A DNA stretch of 64,000 nt. It comes from Beroe ovata. Its lineage: Eukaryota > Ctenophora > Nuda > Beroida > Beroidae. The DNA is taken from assembly GCA_946803715.1 (NCBI GenBank), contig CAMPET010000123.1, forward strand, positions 48,831 to 112,830, read 5' to 3'. The notes under the pieces were generated by a model. The model did not search any database. It was given only the letters and a program-made list of their open reading frames with translations, and was not told the origin of the DNA. Made by a program: the position numbers and the translations under genes. Positions 1-12,949 of this stretch are shown in pieces (positions within the stretch are counted from its first letter, which is position 1; each line of letters starts with the position of its first letter).

Positions 1-28
<28 letters not shown>
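1..28. repeat. (GT)n microsatellite at the left edge
   Basis: Uninterrupted GT dinucleotide run that begins at or before the window edge. No coding content. Confidence 0.95.
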
Positions 29-31
<3 letters not shown>

Positions 32-750
32 GTGTATGAACAAGCTGTTCACTACTCCTTCACACATTACTCCAGGCTAAATCCATGCTTGCCATCCCAC
101 AAATAGCTCCATTACCACACTCCATCACACGCTATAGTTTGCTTCCTTCACCACTCTACCATGTTACCATGATGGTCATAGCCAATGATTATCATAGCTC
201 ACTGCTTCCTGTATAGGAATATTTTAACTTCCTGCTTCTCTAATTTCGTTATGATTTTCAAATCTGATTCATACTTTTGATTTCCTCATTCAATATCGTT
301 GGTTTCTATTTTTACCCCGAATTTTCATATGGTTCTAGGTACTACTATAAAGTTTTGAAGACTTGCTTTCTCCACTTTCTCCTAGTGAATGACCTGCACT
401 CTCAGTTTATACATTGTACACAGTACTGTGCTGTATGCACTCGCAATATTCAGAACTCCAACGCAGACTGTACATATATAGACAGCCACGCCCAACGTTG
501 CACTGTTGCAGTCGCTCCGTAATAAATGTTGACTAATTTGGTATCATCAATTGATTGCTGATTCGAAAGACTAGACTCAATAATAACTCTCTGTTTTGAA
601 TTATTGCATATTATGTTGTTACCTATATAAACAATGGGTATTACATATATGAGGAGTAATATTTCAAGGGGTGATGTTTATGTTGTTGTTTTGTGATGTT
701 GCTGTCTCGTGTTACGTGTGAGTGTGAGTGTCATGTGGTCTTGTTGCCAG

Positions 751-855
751 GGTCACGTGATCATGTTGTCATGGTCACGTGATCATGTTGCCATGGTCAC
801 GTGTTCATGTTGTCATGGTCACGTGATCATGTTGTCAGGGTCACGTGATCATCCA
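751..855. repeat. 22-bp tandem repeat carrying CACGTG
   Basis: About five copies of a 22-bp unit (GGTCACGTGATCATGTTGTC plus two bases). Each unit holds a palindromic CACGTG and most hold a TGATCA palindrome. One copy has TGTTCA instead. Confidence 0.85.
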
Positions 856-2331
856 CCGCATGTCACTGTCAATTGTGTTACCCATGAAACACACCGGCCA
901 TCTACCTCAATACCTCATAGCTACTTTCTATCATTTAAACTGTTATCTCCTCTCTTCTACAAGTCATGAATAGTGCCTGCCACACTCATGACTCAACCAA
1001 ATCTTATTCGATACTTCCGATCCAAACAGTGGGTCCGCTTTATTAACGGGATTAACAATCTATGCTGGATAAGAGAAAACTCTGGTCATGTCTATCCGAT
1101 GAAATATTCTACTCATCGAATAATCTTGCACAAGTGTTAGCTGCATTCCTGAGCTTTTTTCCTTGAGGTTTCTATAGAATCACAATTCACACTCTGCCGT
1201 ACTAACCAACTTACAGAGAGAATGAATAAAATTAATAAAATGTGTTAAGCGAAACTGAAGGAATGGATAGTGCTATAAGATATGCTACGCTCAGTATACA
1301 CTGCACAGCGGCACACGCATATACATAATATACCAGATCCGCACATCCGTGCGACTTGTTACTTGTGCCATCGCTCTACACCTGAAAAACCTAAAATACA
1401 GGTTCCTTATTGTATCCGTATTATAGAATGGTAAAACTTGGCAAAACAAAATGTCGTTGCTCATGCTTTGTTTATGAACAAGAACTTGATGACACACATT
1501 CTTTTTGCCGTCCGTATGCTCAGACCCGAATTTCCGTGTAAAAAACCTTCTCCAGCGGGCTTCATTCGATATTACTCATCCCCATACGTGTTTCTTGACA
1601 CGTGCTTCTTGTCACGTGTTTGTTAAACCGTTATGACCTATAGTCTGAGACCGTGAGATCTAGAATGATAATATTTACCACCACAATGAGCTAGCTGTGT
1701 GGGATGTTTCACAAGTTGTGTTTTAGGGTGTCAAATAACCTGAGTTTTATCAACCTCTTGCACGGGTTATCGTGCAAACCTTGTTTTGTGTTTGTATCAC
1801 GATACCTCACGATACTTCCTTTCCTTGGCAGAAAGACATACACAAACCCAACCTTAAACCTCATTTCATCATACTTTAATTTCTCCGCAAAGATTCTTTT
1901 CTGAGAAAACACGTTCCTTGGCTCAAGTCCCTTCTTTGAAATATCTCTGTCCCTCGCACCATAACTCGTCCATCACTACCATATGAATCTTGAGACCTCA
2001 TCTGAATATTTATTGTGCCATTATGTGCCTCCTGAGAAGTCTCACCACTCAGACCTGGAGTATTGTGTCTTCACTCCTTCACTTGCAGTCCGGGTATACA
2101 TCCCGATTGTTGATCACTCCCCCTTCTGTACACTTAACACTTAACTCCCTTTTATACATTCCTCATCTTTACACTCCCCTTTATACATTCCCCCTCTTCA
2201 CACTCCTCTTTGCACTCCCCCTCTACACACTCTCTTGCTATACCTACTGATACACTCCCCTGTGACCTAATCGGTAATCCCACTGTACCAGGTTCCGAGA
2301 ACTATAAGAGTTGCTTGTTCCATTGTTTGTA

Positions 2332-2354
2332 TACACACACACACACACACACAC
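2332..2354. repeat. (AC)n microsatellite ending in a single N
   Basis: CA run directly followed by an isolated N at 2355, probably an assembly placeholder for unresolved repeat length. Confidence 0.9.
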
Positions 2355-2599
2355 NACTTACTCTTCCTTGCTAACCCTGAGTAGTGGGTATCTCCTCATT
2401 CAGAAATCAGCAGTTCCCGTTTCGTGTGTAATTCTATTGGAGATATTTCCTTGTGGTTCTACAGTATGTGTTGCTTTGATCATTAGAGAGCTAATAATCT
2501 AGTCAGTAGGTATTGCCACAAGCTATGCAGGCAGTTATAATCATTGTATGACATATGGTATTGGCATGAATAATGCACGCTCCAGACACCTCTAACAAT

Positions 2600-2706
2600 A
2601 CCCCGCACCCCCTGTACACTGTACAGTGTATACTCACTGTATACCCCCTGAACACTGTACACTGTACTGTGTATACTCACTGTATACCCCCTGAACACTG
2701 TACAGT
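2600..2706. repeat. Tandem repeat built from TGTACAGTGTAC-like palindromes
   Basis: Two and a half copies of a roughly 43-bp unit. Each contains overlapping palindromes of the type ACACTGTACAGTGT followed by ATACTCACTGTATACCCC. The same palindrome recurs elsewhere in the window. Confidence 0.75.
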
Positions 2707-3289
2707 GTCCTCTCTCGAGTCTCGATCCCTCTTCAGTGCTCTCAGATTGTCGATTATTCCCACGTTAATCGTTCCACTTTCTCCAGATAGTTGACACCCC
2801 CCTCCCTGCTACTTTCACTACTGCTGCCAGCGTTTACCTTCTGCACGTCAATCGGTTGCTCTATTCTCTGTGTTCTTATTATGGACACAGCTTGCTGACA
2901 CCATTGCATAACCGTGACGTAGGAATTCTGACATTGACATTAGCTCAGTAGTATCAACCGAATCTCTGTAACAATTCAATGCTAGTCTCACATGACTGAT
3001 AAAGTTTTACACTGATAAGTTATTCTGGGTGTCATTCGAAATCAAATTATTGATCTCCGTTTTATGTGCCTGCTGAATGCTGAAATTATGAAAAAAAATA
3101 TTGGCACGGTTCCAAGCAAGCAGGCGAGCCACCAGGCACTGACTGTTATTGCTACCACTGTATTATTACACGTCAGTCTACGCATTCCGTATGTAACAAA
3201 ATTATATTTACTCTCTGAGTGTAATGATTGGATTTATTTGCTTTCGTCATTCTCTGAGGGGACTCATTCTGAGAAATCGATACTAGACC

Positions 3290-3397
3290 TTCATATCAGT
3301 GTCACACACACTCATATTTTTGCGGTCTTGAATCTCGCGTTGGTTCATATGAGTGTCGCACACACTCACATTTTTGCGGGCTGGAATCCCGCGTTGG
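3290..3397. repeat. 54-bp direct tandem duplication
   Basis: Two copies (from 3290 and from 3344) of a unit reading TTCATATCAGTGTCACACAC and continuing through CGCGTTGG, with several substitutions between them. It keeps an open frame, which is why a small open frame is seen here, but nothing else suggests coding. Confidence 0.8.
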
Positions 3398-3979
3398 TTT
3401 TATAATTCCTCTGATCTGTAGCTCGGTCATTTCGGGTATTTACATGATTCAGCTTTGTTCCAGTAAATCCAGTAACTGGATTCCCGTCGTTCAAACCGTA
3501 TTGAAACACCAAGTACTCAAATATAGTGATATCCTGTCAAAATTAGCTTCTTGTAATGATAATTCTAAATTCTATAGTTTTGCTGATGGTAACTACTTAT
3601 TTCATCATTTTTGCTCTCGACCATTGACCGCCAACTCCCTTTAGTGACGTATATCGCCCAGAGCAAATAATGATTAATGAATATATCAAATTTATATTGA
3701 CTGTCTCTCTCGCCATCCATCATTTGATGTAGAGTTCATATATCATACACATTATTATGAGAATACAGTATGTGTCTCAGTGAAATTTGTCAGGTTTCTG
3801 CGAATTTTCCTCTCCTTCAGTCAGTAGTAAAATTCTACTACTACTCTCAATATATTAGATCGTTGTTGTTGAGCTGAGTTCGCTAGACTCTCTTGTGAGT
3901 TCAGACTCTCCAGAGAAATACCTACTGTTAGATACTGTTGTTGCTGCCTGTCAGCAGGGTGTATATTTTTGTCTCTCTC

Positions 3980-3983
<4 letters not shown>

Positions 3984-4065
<82 letters not shown>

Positions 4066-4080
4066 TTTGTGTGTGTGGGN

Positions 4081-4111
<31 letters not shown>

Positions 4112-4128
4112 TTGTCTCTATGTGTGTG
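3984..4128. repeat. Long (GT)n microsatellite with an isolated N
   Basis: Long GT array with one N at 4080 and minor interruptions. Open frames over it are low-complexity artefacts. Confidence 0.95.
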
Positions 4129-4387
4129 TGTGTTTGGCCAGCCCAACCTGTAGTAACTAGCTCTTGCTCTATATACACTGTACAAACACCAGTATAGTGT
4201 TGTTTCTGCATGTTCGGCATGTCTCTTGTCACTTGTGTATGATAGTTTTACAGAATATGTACGGAGTACGCATATAATGATTCCCGTCATAACTTTCGTT
4301 TTTGGTCATCATTCAGCTTCATTTAATTTTACCAAATCTATCCTATCGAAACTCCCACTCTAACCCCACCCTCTCTCCCCACTGTAG

Positions 4388-7300
4388 CAAAGCGGGAGTC
4401 AGTACGACAGAAACACTACCACTCCTCCAAGGATCCCTATCCGAGGAATGAGGATAGGACTCCAGCAGCAAAGTCAGGTCCTCCTCTACCGCCACCAGCT
4501 GCCTCATCCTCTCTTCACAAGATGAACGTTCTGCATTCCATCACATCGTTCCTGAGGAAGCAGAAGAAGGAGAAGACTGAGCAACCCTCCTCCTCCTCGT
4601 TTACTCCTCCACTGCAGAATTTACATGAGCAGCAGAGCACTACAACTTCCGGCAGTGATGAGACATCGGCTGATCAGGTGAGAGAGATAGTGATGAGACA
4701 TCAGCTGATCAGGTGAGAGAGGGGGAGTGATGAGACATCAGCTGATTAGAGAATGGTACTATTGGGGAGGGTCCGAGATGATTTAGATCACGTGACAGCG
4801 TTTCTTGATTTTCAAGGGGTTGTATCTGTGTTCTCATTGGTTAATTCCAAGTCTTATCTAAAGTGTTGTATGGGTATACTTCAAGAATAGCAAAATAATG
4901 GATATCGATCTTTAATCCCAGGATTGACATAAGTTAGTATAGCTATGGCCCCTATGCTATTTGTCAGAAGTTAGTCATCAGGTTTAATTGGGGGCTGTCT
5001 GTCATATTCCTTGATCATCCCCATGACACACTGTTCCCATGACTGTCATTGATGGCGTGTGTTCCCACGCCGTGTGTGTGTGTGTGTTTGATCAATATGA
5101 TAACTTCATGATGATTATATCATGATGACATTGCAACAACATGGGGGACAGGGATCACTGGGTGTTTGTGTGGTTGTTTAGGAGTTGTTTGTTGTTTCTC
5201 CCTCGCTCTGACATATGTCCAATGCTGGTGAAATCACTGCAATTGTTCACGTCCCATGACAGGAAGAAACATGATGTTGGAGCCGTGCAGGTTATTGAAA
5301 CGTTACAAGGCATTATGGTTGTTAGTTTTTAATGGTTGCTCATTCTAATGCTACGTCTGTTTCAGAAGCAGGATTTGCACGTGGAGATACTAGAGCCGCA
5401 GGGGGAGGAAGATATCAGATTCGAGAGGTAGGTGATATCTCATATCGTCCCACAACACCACTTCATGTTCCACCACACCACTTCATACCTCACCACACCA
5501 CTTCATACCTCACCACACCACTTCATACCTCACCAGTCCACTTTATGCCTCACCCCTCCACTTCATACCTCACCACTCCACTTCATTTCACTGTCTTCAT
5601 ACCAGTACTATGTACATTGTACACCATGTTTTGAACATCGTGACAGATTCACTCTGAGATAGGTGTCGAAGAAGTCATCGCCTTCATTCCCCGCAGTATT
5701 CCTGAGACAGCATTCATTTAATTTTATGAAATTTGGTAGCTCTAACCAGAAATCTGCTCAACTACTACCTGTTTTAAGTGTCCTATGAATTCAAAGCGGT
5801 TAACAAGTCACGGAGAGAGTAATAATTTCTCGTGAGACATCTTGACGAGCGAGACAGAAATCTTCCTCTTCTCCGACAGTTACTATAGAAACATGCCCAT
5901 ATATGGGCATGCGAGTCTCTGACTACAAGAATGAGATTCACGACTATACTATAGGAGATTTGTTAACATATCTCCCTGCCTTCTCACAAATAGAGAGAGA
6001 AGGAGGAGGGGGATCGTTTAATGAACGCGGTGACTTCGGTCTTCGAGCATGCAGTTAGGCCCACCTTGGATCACATACGCCCTCTATANCGGAGAGAGTA
6101 ATAATTTCTCGTGAGACATCTTTACGATCGAGACAGAAATCTTCCTCTTCTCCGACAGTTACTATAGTAGCATGCCCATATATGGGCATGCGAGTCTCTG
6201 ACTACAAGAAGATTCACGACTATACTATAGGAGATTTGATAACATCTCTCCCTGCCTCCTCACAAATAGAGAGAGAAGGAGGAGGGGGATCGTTTAATGA
6301 ACGCGGTAACTTCGGTCTTCGAGCATGCAGTTAGGCCCACCTTGGATCACATACGCCCTCTAAACCATGTAGTTGTGCGTGCATACCGATTTAGTTACAG
6401 CCACACACACTTCCCCCCCACACACACACACACACACACACACGCATACCTATGATAGTTACACGCATACATTATCATTAAACATACATATTACACTGTC
6501 GTTCCCTCTAATTGCTTTCTCGATACATGGTCCTTACTGTCAACTATTGGTTCTGCCACCATAAGTGCAGGAACTTGCTACCGTTCTGTTATATAGTGTA
6601 TCCTATCACCTATACATTGTACATAACTTATACATAGTGTACAATGTACATCTATACATTATACTCCTACGACTGATACAATTATACATTGAACATTCGA
6701 ACATTCTGTATTTATTGTCATACTTTCTACGCTATACAATATTTTGTACCCAAGTGCAGTACATTGTACAACATTGTGAAGTCTATGAAAACGCCTTGTA
6801 TAGGAGTGTTCTCCCGCTGTGTATACAGCAATACAATCGCACGTTGTTAACCGCAAAAGATCTGTATGTCTGATGATCAAATGAAGGTGTCCAACTCGAC
6901 TTGGTACGTATTTCAGTATGTTTATCACTGGCAGAGTATATCGTCATCCATATCCGATATGTTTTATTGATCATTTTGTTGAGTTCCCGGCTTGTTTTGA
7001 TATCTAATATGTGGTAAGTAGAGCTACCACTCTGTACCTCATGGAAAATTTTGGATCAGTGTGTGTGTGTGTGTGTGTGTGTGTGCGTCCTGTTGATATT
7101 CACTATTTGGTCGCACACTCAAATCACAGTTCATGTTCATCTCCCCCGGCCAAATTGTACATGTCAGCATTGATCCTAGGTTAAATATCACGCGTGACTG
7201 GAGATTTACAGCGTTACCTGTCACGCGTTACCTGTCACGTGTTACCTGTCACGTGGAACACGGGTCACAGTTTACGCGATGATCATTTCACTTTTCAATG

Positions 7301-10300
7301 TTCAAAGAGATCTCTTCTTCTGTCAGGTCTACATTACGGCAGTCAGTAAAGCGTGCTATCGGATGGAAAAAGAGTCAGAGGAAAGCTGTGAACAAGCGCA
7401 AAAAGGAGAACATCCAAAACTCAAAACTCTTCTCGAAATGGGAATCTGCAGACAGTAACATAGACAGCAATGAGGTTGGTTTAGAACCTATAGAATATTG
7501 TGTCGTATTGATGTTCCCCGTCTTTCGTAATGTAAAACTGTCTCGTGACATGTGTGACATATCATCACCCGTCCCTCTCAGTATTATGATGACAAGGAGC
7601 TGGATGTTGTGGTCGTCGCTGAGACGGATGGCATCCCTGACGACCCCAAACCACAACCTGCTCGGAGTAAGATACCCATCAAACGGAAACAGTCCGTGAA
7701 GCGGCCCGCCGTTTCCCTCAAATCCACAGCGTTCTTCTCCCAGTCCGTGGCGTAAGTGTTAACCGTCTTTCTTTACCTCTTCTGCATCAATGTCTTCGGT
7801 CGTTAGTCAAATCCATGACATAAGATTGATTGATGTTTCACTCAGCAAAATATAGGTGTTTGTAATGTTATACTTGCTTTAGCAAATATTTGATTCAAGC
7901 TGGCAAAATAATGGCAGATCATGTTTAAGTGTTAAGTGGGTAAATTAAACACCAGAATAATCAAATCAAGGGCAGCTATGATTGAGAATTAGCTCAAATT
8001 CGTGCAATATAGTGTCGTATTAAATGCCCAATCTGATTTGTAATGAACAAAATTGGTATTCTGTTCTGAAAGTCCATTGATTCGCCTTCGCTGTATCTCG
8101 TTGGAATTAGTTCTCACTGCACTGGTTATTCGGGACTATGGTTTACTATGGTCAGGAGCCAGTTTTAGCTCCATTCCGTGACACTTACGTGATATTCTGT
8201 GGTGTCAGGAGCAGCGCCTCGCTCAGACGTAAGAACTCGACCAGAAGTCGGACCCCGGCCTCGCTCAAATCCTCCTCCCCGGGCTCCTCATCGGTGCAGA
8301 GTCCACACTCCATCCACCGCTCACTACCACAGTCACCCCTGTCTCTGAAGCAGGATACTACCCTCCCTCCCTCACCTCCTCACTCACCCGTCAATGACAC
8401 CTCACCACATGACCCACCCCTCACCACGCTCCATACCGACATATCACCCCTCACCGCCCCCACAATGCTTCCCGCCACCGTCTCCTACACGCCCGCCCCT
8501 CACGCCGCCACACGCCGCCACCGCTCCACCTCTCACCTCACTTCGTGCACACCGTCCCGTATACCACGATACCAGCCACCACGTGGTTCAGCGAGCACCA
8601 CCTCACTCTCCACTCCCTCACCCGGACCCTTCCAAGTGTGCTCTCTCGACTTCCTGCCAGACGATGTGCTCCCACAAGATGATGATGAAGAGTGGGTGAC
8701 GTGTGGCATCCCCTGGCATGTGTCTTATGGTGGCATCGGCCTCCATGGCATGGGTTCTTGTGGTGGATATATACTGTCCAATAACAACTCCCGTTTCTCT
8801 CCCGGCATTTATATTCCTACTGCTTCTTGATTATATTCTCGGAACTTGATTGCATGGATTAAGATTAAAATCTTCAATACATCTCACACGGCATGAAAGT
8901 TCAGTACCGGTCTAGACATTTGAGTTTTGAGCACAACTTTGTTGTTACGAGAAACCAATATTCATTGCATGTTAAATTCCAACTAACATAAACCTGGGAT
9001 TGTCAAGTGAAATTCGTATCACTGACTGCAGTTAACTTAACTCTCCATGATGCATGCTTTGGTTGACACTACTCGAATAATAGTAACCGCCTAGATCCTT
9101 TGACTTAACTTCTTCACTTCTCTTTATTCAGTTTCACTAGCGGAGGAATTTCCCTCATTTTTCTTCATTCAGCAAGGGGAAGCACCTTTCCTCCTCTTTT
9201 GGGTTCACGTCTACCAGAGCAAGGGCTTCTCTTTTCCATTGCCTGAAACTCTCATTTCACAATCTAACTTGTTGCCATCCGGCAGATCAAAGCGAGATGA
9301 GGGACCGAGGACAGTTCCAGCTAGGACCAACAAGGCCAGTGCTCTGAGGGAAGAAGCTGCCAAGAAGAAATTAGAATCCACTCCACCTCAGCAATCGGTT
9401 AGTTCGTTAACATGGCTGTCAAATATAGGAGGAAATCATGGCCGTGTAACGAGTACACCTGACACCTCACAAAACATCTAGCAATGAATAACTTCTCATA
9501 TCGGTGGTATCTGTGTCATGTATTCCACTTTGTCAAGAATTCACCAAGAATTTGCCGAGTCGCTGATGGGCTTGCACGATCATCTGCTTACAAATTTGTA
9601 ACTATCGGTCTCCCGTTGACTGTTTAACACATCTTTCCAGAGTGTAAATGATGAAGAATTATTGCATGTGGTATGGTAGCTGTGTAGTAACCAATGAAAA
9701 CACAACTTTCGACCTGATTTCTTGTGATGTGCTATGAAATGAGCTAAGACTATTGTTGTCATGGTAACCCCGCTGCTTACACCATGACAACCACTAACAC
9801 CCCCTTTCACCCAACTCACTAATAACCGCCTATTTTCAGATCGCGGACATGTCAGCACCGCGACGTAAGTCCCGAGCATCATTCCGTACAAAGAAGGGGA
9901 TAGCTCGTCGACCGTTGCAGAAGAAGAACATCAAGCCTGCGGAAAACAAAGCATCCCAACTACGTGCTCTGCAGCACCAAGAAGATGAGGAATCCAGTAA
10001 GAGAGATGTGAAACCTAAACCTGAATACTCAGACAGCTGTCATGGACCCAAGACGGTTACTTCATCACAGATAAGCGAGTCAAGCAGACACTCTCAGAAA
10101 TCGAACCGATCATCGGAATCGCGCCGATTTTCCTCTACAGGTGTCAAAACACCTGCACCGGTGTCAGATATTAGTACCGATATGAAGACATCAGCATCAG
10201 ATCACAGCATCAAGTCCATCCCAAGTGAGGGCAGCGGGAGGTCAGCAGTACCTGCCAAGCCAGCTAGGGCTGCAAGGGAGGTGGGATCAACTGGTATCGC

Positions 10301-12606
10301 AACGCCCAGGACAAACAGGAGAATACCGGCGGCTAGCTGGGCACTGCACTCTTCGGATGAGACTGTGAAGAAGTACGCGGGCAAGACGGAGAAAACCTCA
10401 ACTGTCCCGACAAACATACCCCGGGTCAATGCGTCCAATGACCCCACCAAGGAACTTGTGTTTATTTCATTGGACAGTACAGATACGCTGCCAATTGAAA
10501 ACGAGAAACCTAAAATCGATGAGGTACGGCGGAAACGGCGCATCCAGCGCCCGGTCAGCAATATATTCGACGGTGGAATTCCAATAACGGACCCTAGTGC
10601 CGAGATTCATAGAGATCGCCGGGCTACGATGGATGACAGCGAATGCAAGATCTCATCTAGTACTCATAAACCGAGTACCTCAACTTCAAAACCATCGTGC
10701 CCAACTATCCCACACTCAGAACCTCCCAAGCCTCCACTGAAACCCTCAGAATCATGCAACCTTCCCTTGAAACACTCAGAACCCTCAAAACACTCAGAAC
10801 ACTCAAAACCCCAGAAATCGGCATCAGCCAGTTCAGTGCCTGTCCCAGAGAGTTGTTTGAAACTTGCTACGCGGGCAAAGCCCCGGCAAGTCAAGATACT
10901 TAACACCTCGTCACTCAATCGCCAGGACAGCATCGAATCGCCGTGTCTGTCCCGCCGTCGTTTACCCGTAGCCACGCACCGCCAATCAGACTCACAGCAC
11001 TCAGACACTTCCGACCTGGAGCATTCGTGCAGCTATGACTCCCTACACGATGATCAGACGCCTCCGTTCAGCCCATCTTCCCCCAGACTTAGAAGCAGTT
11101 CTCGTAGTATCGCGTCTATCCCTCCTTCTGCTGTCATCTCAACGAATGAGTTGGAGAACCAAATTCAGAACTTGAGAACTCCTCCTAAACGATCTGGCTC
11201 GATCAGTGTTATCAATATCAAGTGCCGTAAGAGTTGGATCAAGACGGAAACCTTCTTAGACGAAGAATCAGAGGTGAGACTTCCCAGAAAATTATATCGC
11301 GTATGTATACACAATGTGTACACAAACCGGTAAAGATCACTTACTGCTGTCTTTTGGTTCCTAAATCTCAGAAGTATTGGGCTTCTCATAATTTTAAACC
11401 ATACCGGAATCTGACGCATGTAGTCATGTGCTCATCTTACCTCAGATAGAGAAAATTAAATCGACGTTGACAACTGAAGACTTGATATTGGAAGATATGA
11501 GCAGCGGTCACGATGATTTGAAACAGACCCTTACTTCGAGGACTCATGTGAGTATTGGCATCATCATCTAGATTTCTGATACACGTTATATATATCAGGC
11601 TCAGATGGATATCGATGCGTTCAGTCAAATAATTGAAATTCTATGTGTGCAGGTTGTTAAAAACGTGGTTGCGGCACTTAGACAGAGTGACACAGACCGT
11701 GCCGCCAGAATGTCTATCTCACTCTGTTTTCCGCGATCTGACCAACCGGCAGATGAGTTCAAAACGATGCGACGTGTTTGTCAGTGTACAGTGGATGATT
11801 TGGCACTATTCCAAAACTGTCTCACTGTTCTCTTAGTTGACAGGTATGACACACCCACTTATACAGCTACTTTTCAACACTGTCATTATTATCGGTACCC
11901 TATATCTGTTAAACAGGTATAATCACGATAAACATGCTGATTCGATGACTTCAACTTTAAAAAGACACGACTTTGACCTCATGTGAAACGACGAGGACTG
12001 TTATCATTAATTGTATGCACATTGTAATACCTCTCCAGGGACAGGATATCCTTGGCTATAGTCTCTCATTTACTCGACAAAATCCGTCTCACCTTCGAGA
12101 TTCTGGGTGATACTGTGCTGCGAGGAAGTGTTGGCGAGATGATCAAATTCGTGACCACCAACTTTGGAGACACGATTGCTAAGCGTAACATCACACCAGG
12201 TAAGACTGGTAATCACTGTTTTATAATCCCTATCCGTTAATGGATGCTCTGTGGTTATTGATACTGAACATCTGTCATACTCATAGCACTCGCAGCAGGC
12301 GTATCTAGCAGATACATCACACTGAGATATCACTTTTTAAACAGCCCATCACGCCATGAGTATAGTTGACAGTGATACTTGCCATGAGTATAGTTCAAGT
12401 TGACAGTGATACTTGAAGTTGATTTATGGGACACAACACCTGATCTATGAACTCATTCAGCAATGAATTATCGACAACAAGAAAACGCCGAAGATTGTGC
12501 AAAGCAATTGACTCTGATACGACAGCATGCCACTACGCTGAGCTCGGGGACCGTCTCTGTTGAACTGATGGCTCTAAAGAAAAGTTTAGAACTTTTTGGC
12601 TTTTAA
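4388..12606 (+). CDS. Katanin p80 con80-domain protein with a long basic disordered N-terminal region (5' end missing)
   Basis: Exons read: 4388-4677, 5366-5427, 7327-7474, 7582-7751, 8209 to about 8695 (donor uncertain), 9286-9397, 9840-11273, 11446-11547, 11653-11843, 12039-12199, 12461-12606 (stop 12604-12606). Phases agree at every junction except the 8.7-9.3 kb one. About 1,100 codons are visible. The N-terminal ~900 residues are Ser/Pro/Lys/Arg-rich, with runs such as KKSQRKAVNKRKKEN, and look disordered and microtubule-binding-like. The last ~185 residues (EDMSSGHDDLKQTLTSRTH onward) resemble the katanin p80 C-terminal con80 domain, which binds the p60 AAA severing subunit; GHD-x-LTSR-x(4)-V lines up with KATNB1/KATNBL1. 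No WD40 repeats are seen, so a KATNBL1-type regulator fits better than true p80. It is far longer than vertebrate KATNBL1 (about 300 aa). The con80 call is by pattern memory only. Confidence 0.55.
4654..4745 (+). repeat. Triplicated exon-intron junction (35/37-bp unit)
   Basis: Three imperfect copies starting at 4654, 4689 and 4726. Each contains AGTGATGAGACATC, then (in copies 1 and 2) GCTGATCAG and GTGAGAGAG. Copy 1 spans the real donor at 4677/4678, so a second consensus donor lies 35 bp downstream. Copy 3 has decayed (GCTGATTAG) and lacks the GT. Confidence 0.8.
5453..5592. repeat. 20-bp minisatellite in an intron
   Basis: Seven or so copies of CACTTCATACCTCACCACAC, degenerating toward the 3' end, just downstream of the short exon 5366-5427. 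Confidence 0.85.
5812..6364. repeat. Tandem duplication of a ~279-bp element with a perfect 20-bp palindrome
   Basis: Two nearly identical copies, from 5812 and from 6091, joined at an isolated N (6089). Each contains the perfect palindrome CATGCCCATATATGGGCATG and ends in a shared stretch around GCAGTTAGGCCCACCTTGG. No open frame. Could be a structured RNA, a transposable-element fragment or a locally mis-joined assembly. Lies in a large intron of the con80 gene. Confidence 0.85.
6416..6443. repeat. (CA)n microsatellite
   Basis: Simple CA run in an intron of the con80 gene. Confidence 0.9.
7060..7086. repeat. (TG)n microsatellite
   Basis: Simple TG run in the same intron, about 240 bp before exon 7327-7474. 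Confidence 0.9.
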
Positions 12607-12949
12607 TTTGGAACTAAAGGCCCATTTATAGGTCCATTTTAGGTGTCTTAACGATTTAATGAACTTGAATTTTATTGATATTATCTCATTGCCTATGCAA
12701 TTACTCAATGACAAATCTGAAAACACTCTCCTTCAGCATATTTTAAATAGATATGATGTTTAATAAGTGCCGAAGCTTTGAATTTTATTTTCGTGAGGTA
12801 AATTGTATTTGTTACACTTACAGTTAAGACTTCGTATGAGCAATGAGTATGACTAAAAACAGTAACTTGACTCTCCCTTCACTTGACTTTGACACACTAT
12901 TGTAGACTGAGACACTAGGCAACAGATCTGTGTTCAGATCTGTGTACAC

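Larger units (their letters stand above)
29..4387. other. No gene recognised; repeat-bearing intergenic or upstream intronic DNA
   Basis: Short open frames occur on both strands, but none has a recognisable domain, codon-biased stretch or convincing splice-site frame. The stretch is AT-rich with several tandem repeats listed separately. The first exon supported for the next gene begins at 4388 in phase 1, so at least one upstream exon of that gene must lie here or beyond the left edge; I could not find it. Confidence 0.6.

Noticed and set aside
3895-4290. Open frames through the GT microsatellite
   Set aside because: Cys-Val / Thr-His dipeptide runs from a dinucleotide repeat.
10202-11008. 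Minus-strand open frames opposite the large con80-gene exon
   Set aside because: Antisense shadows of a Ser-rich coding exon; no homology or start context.
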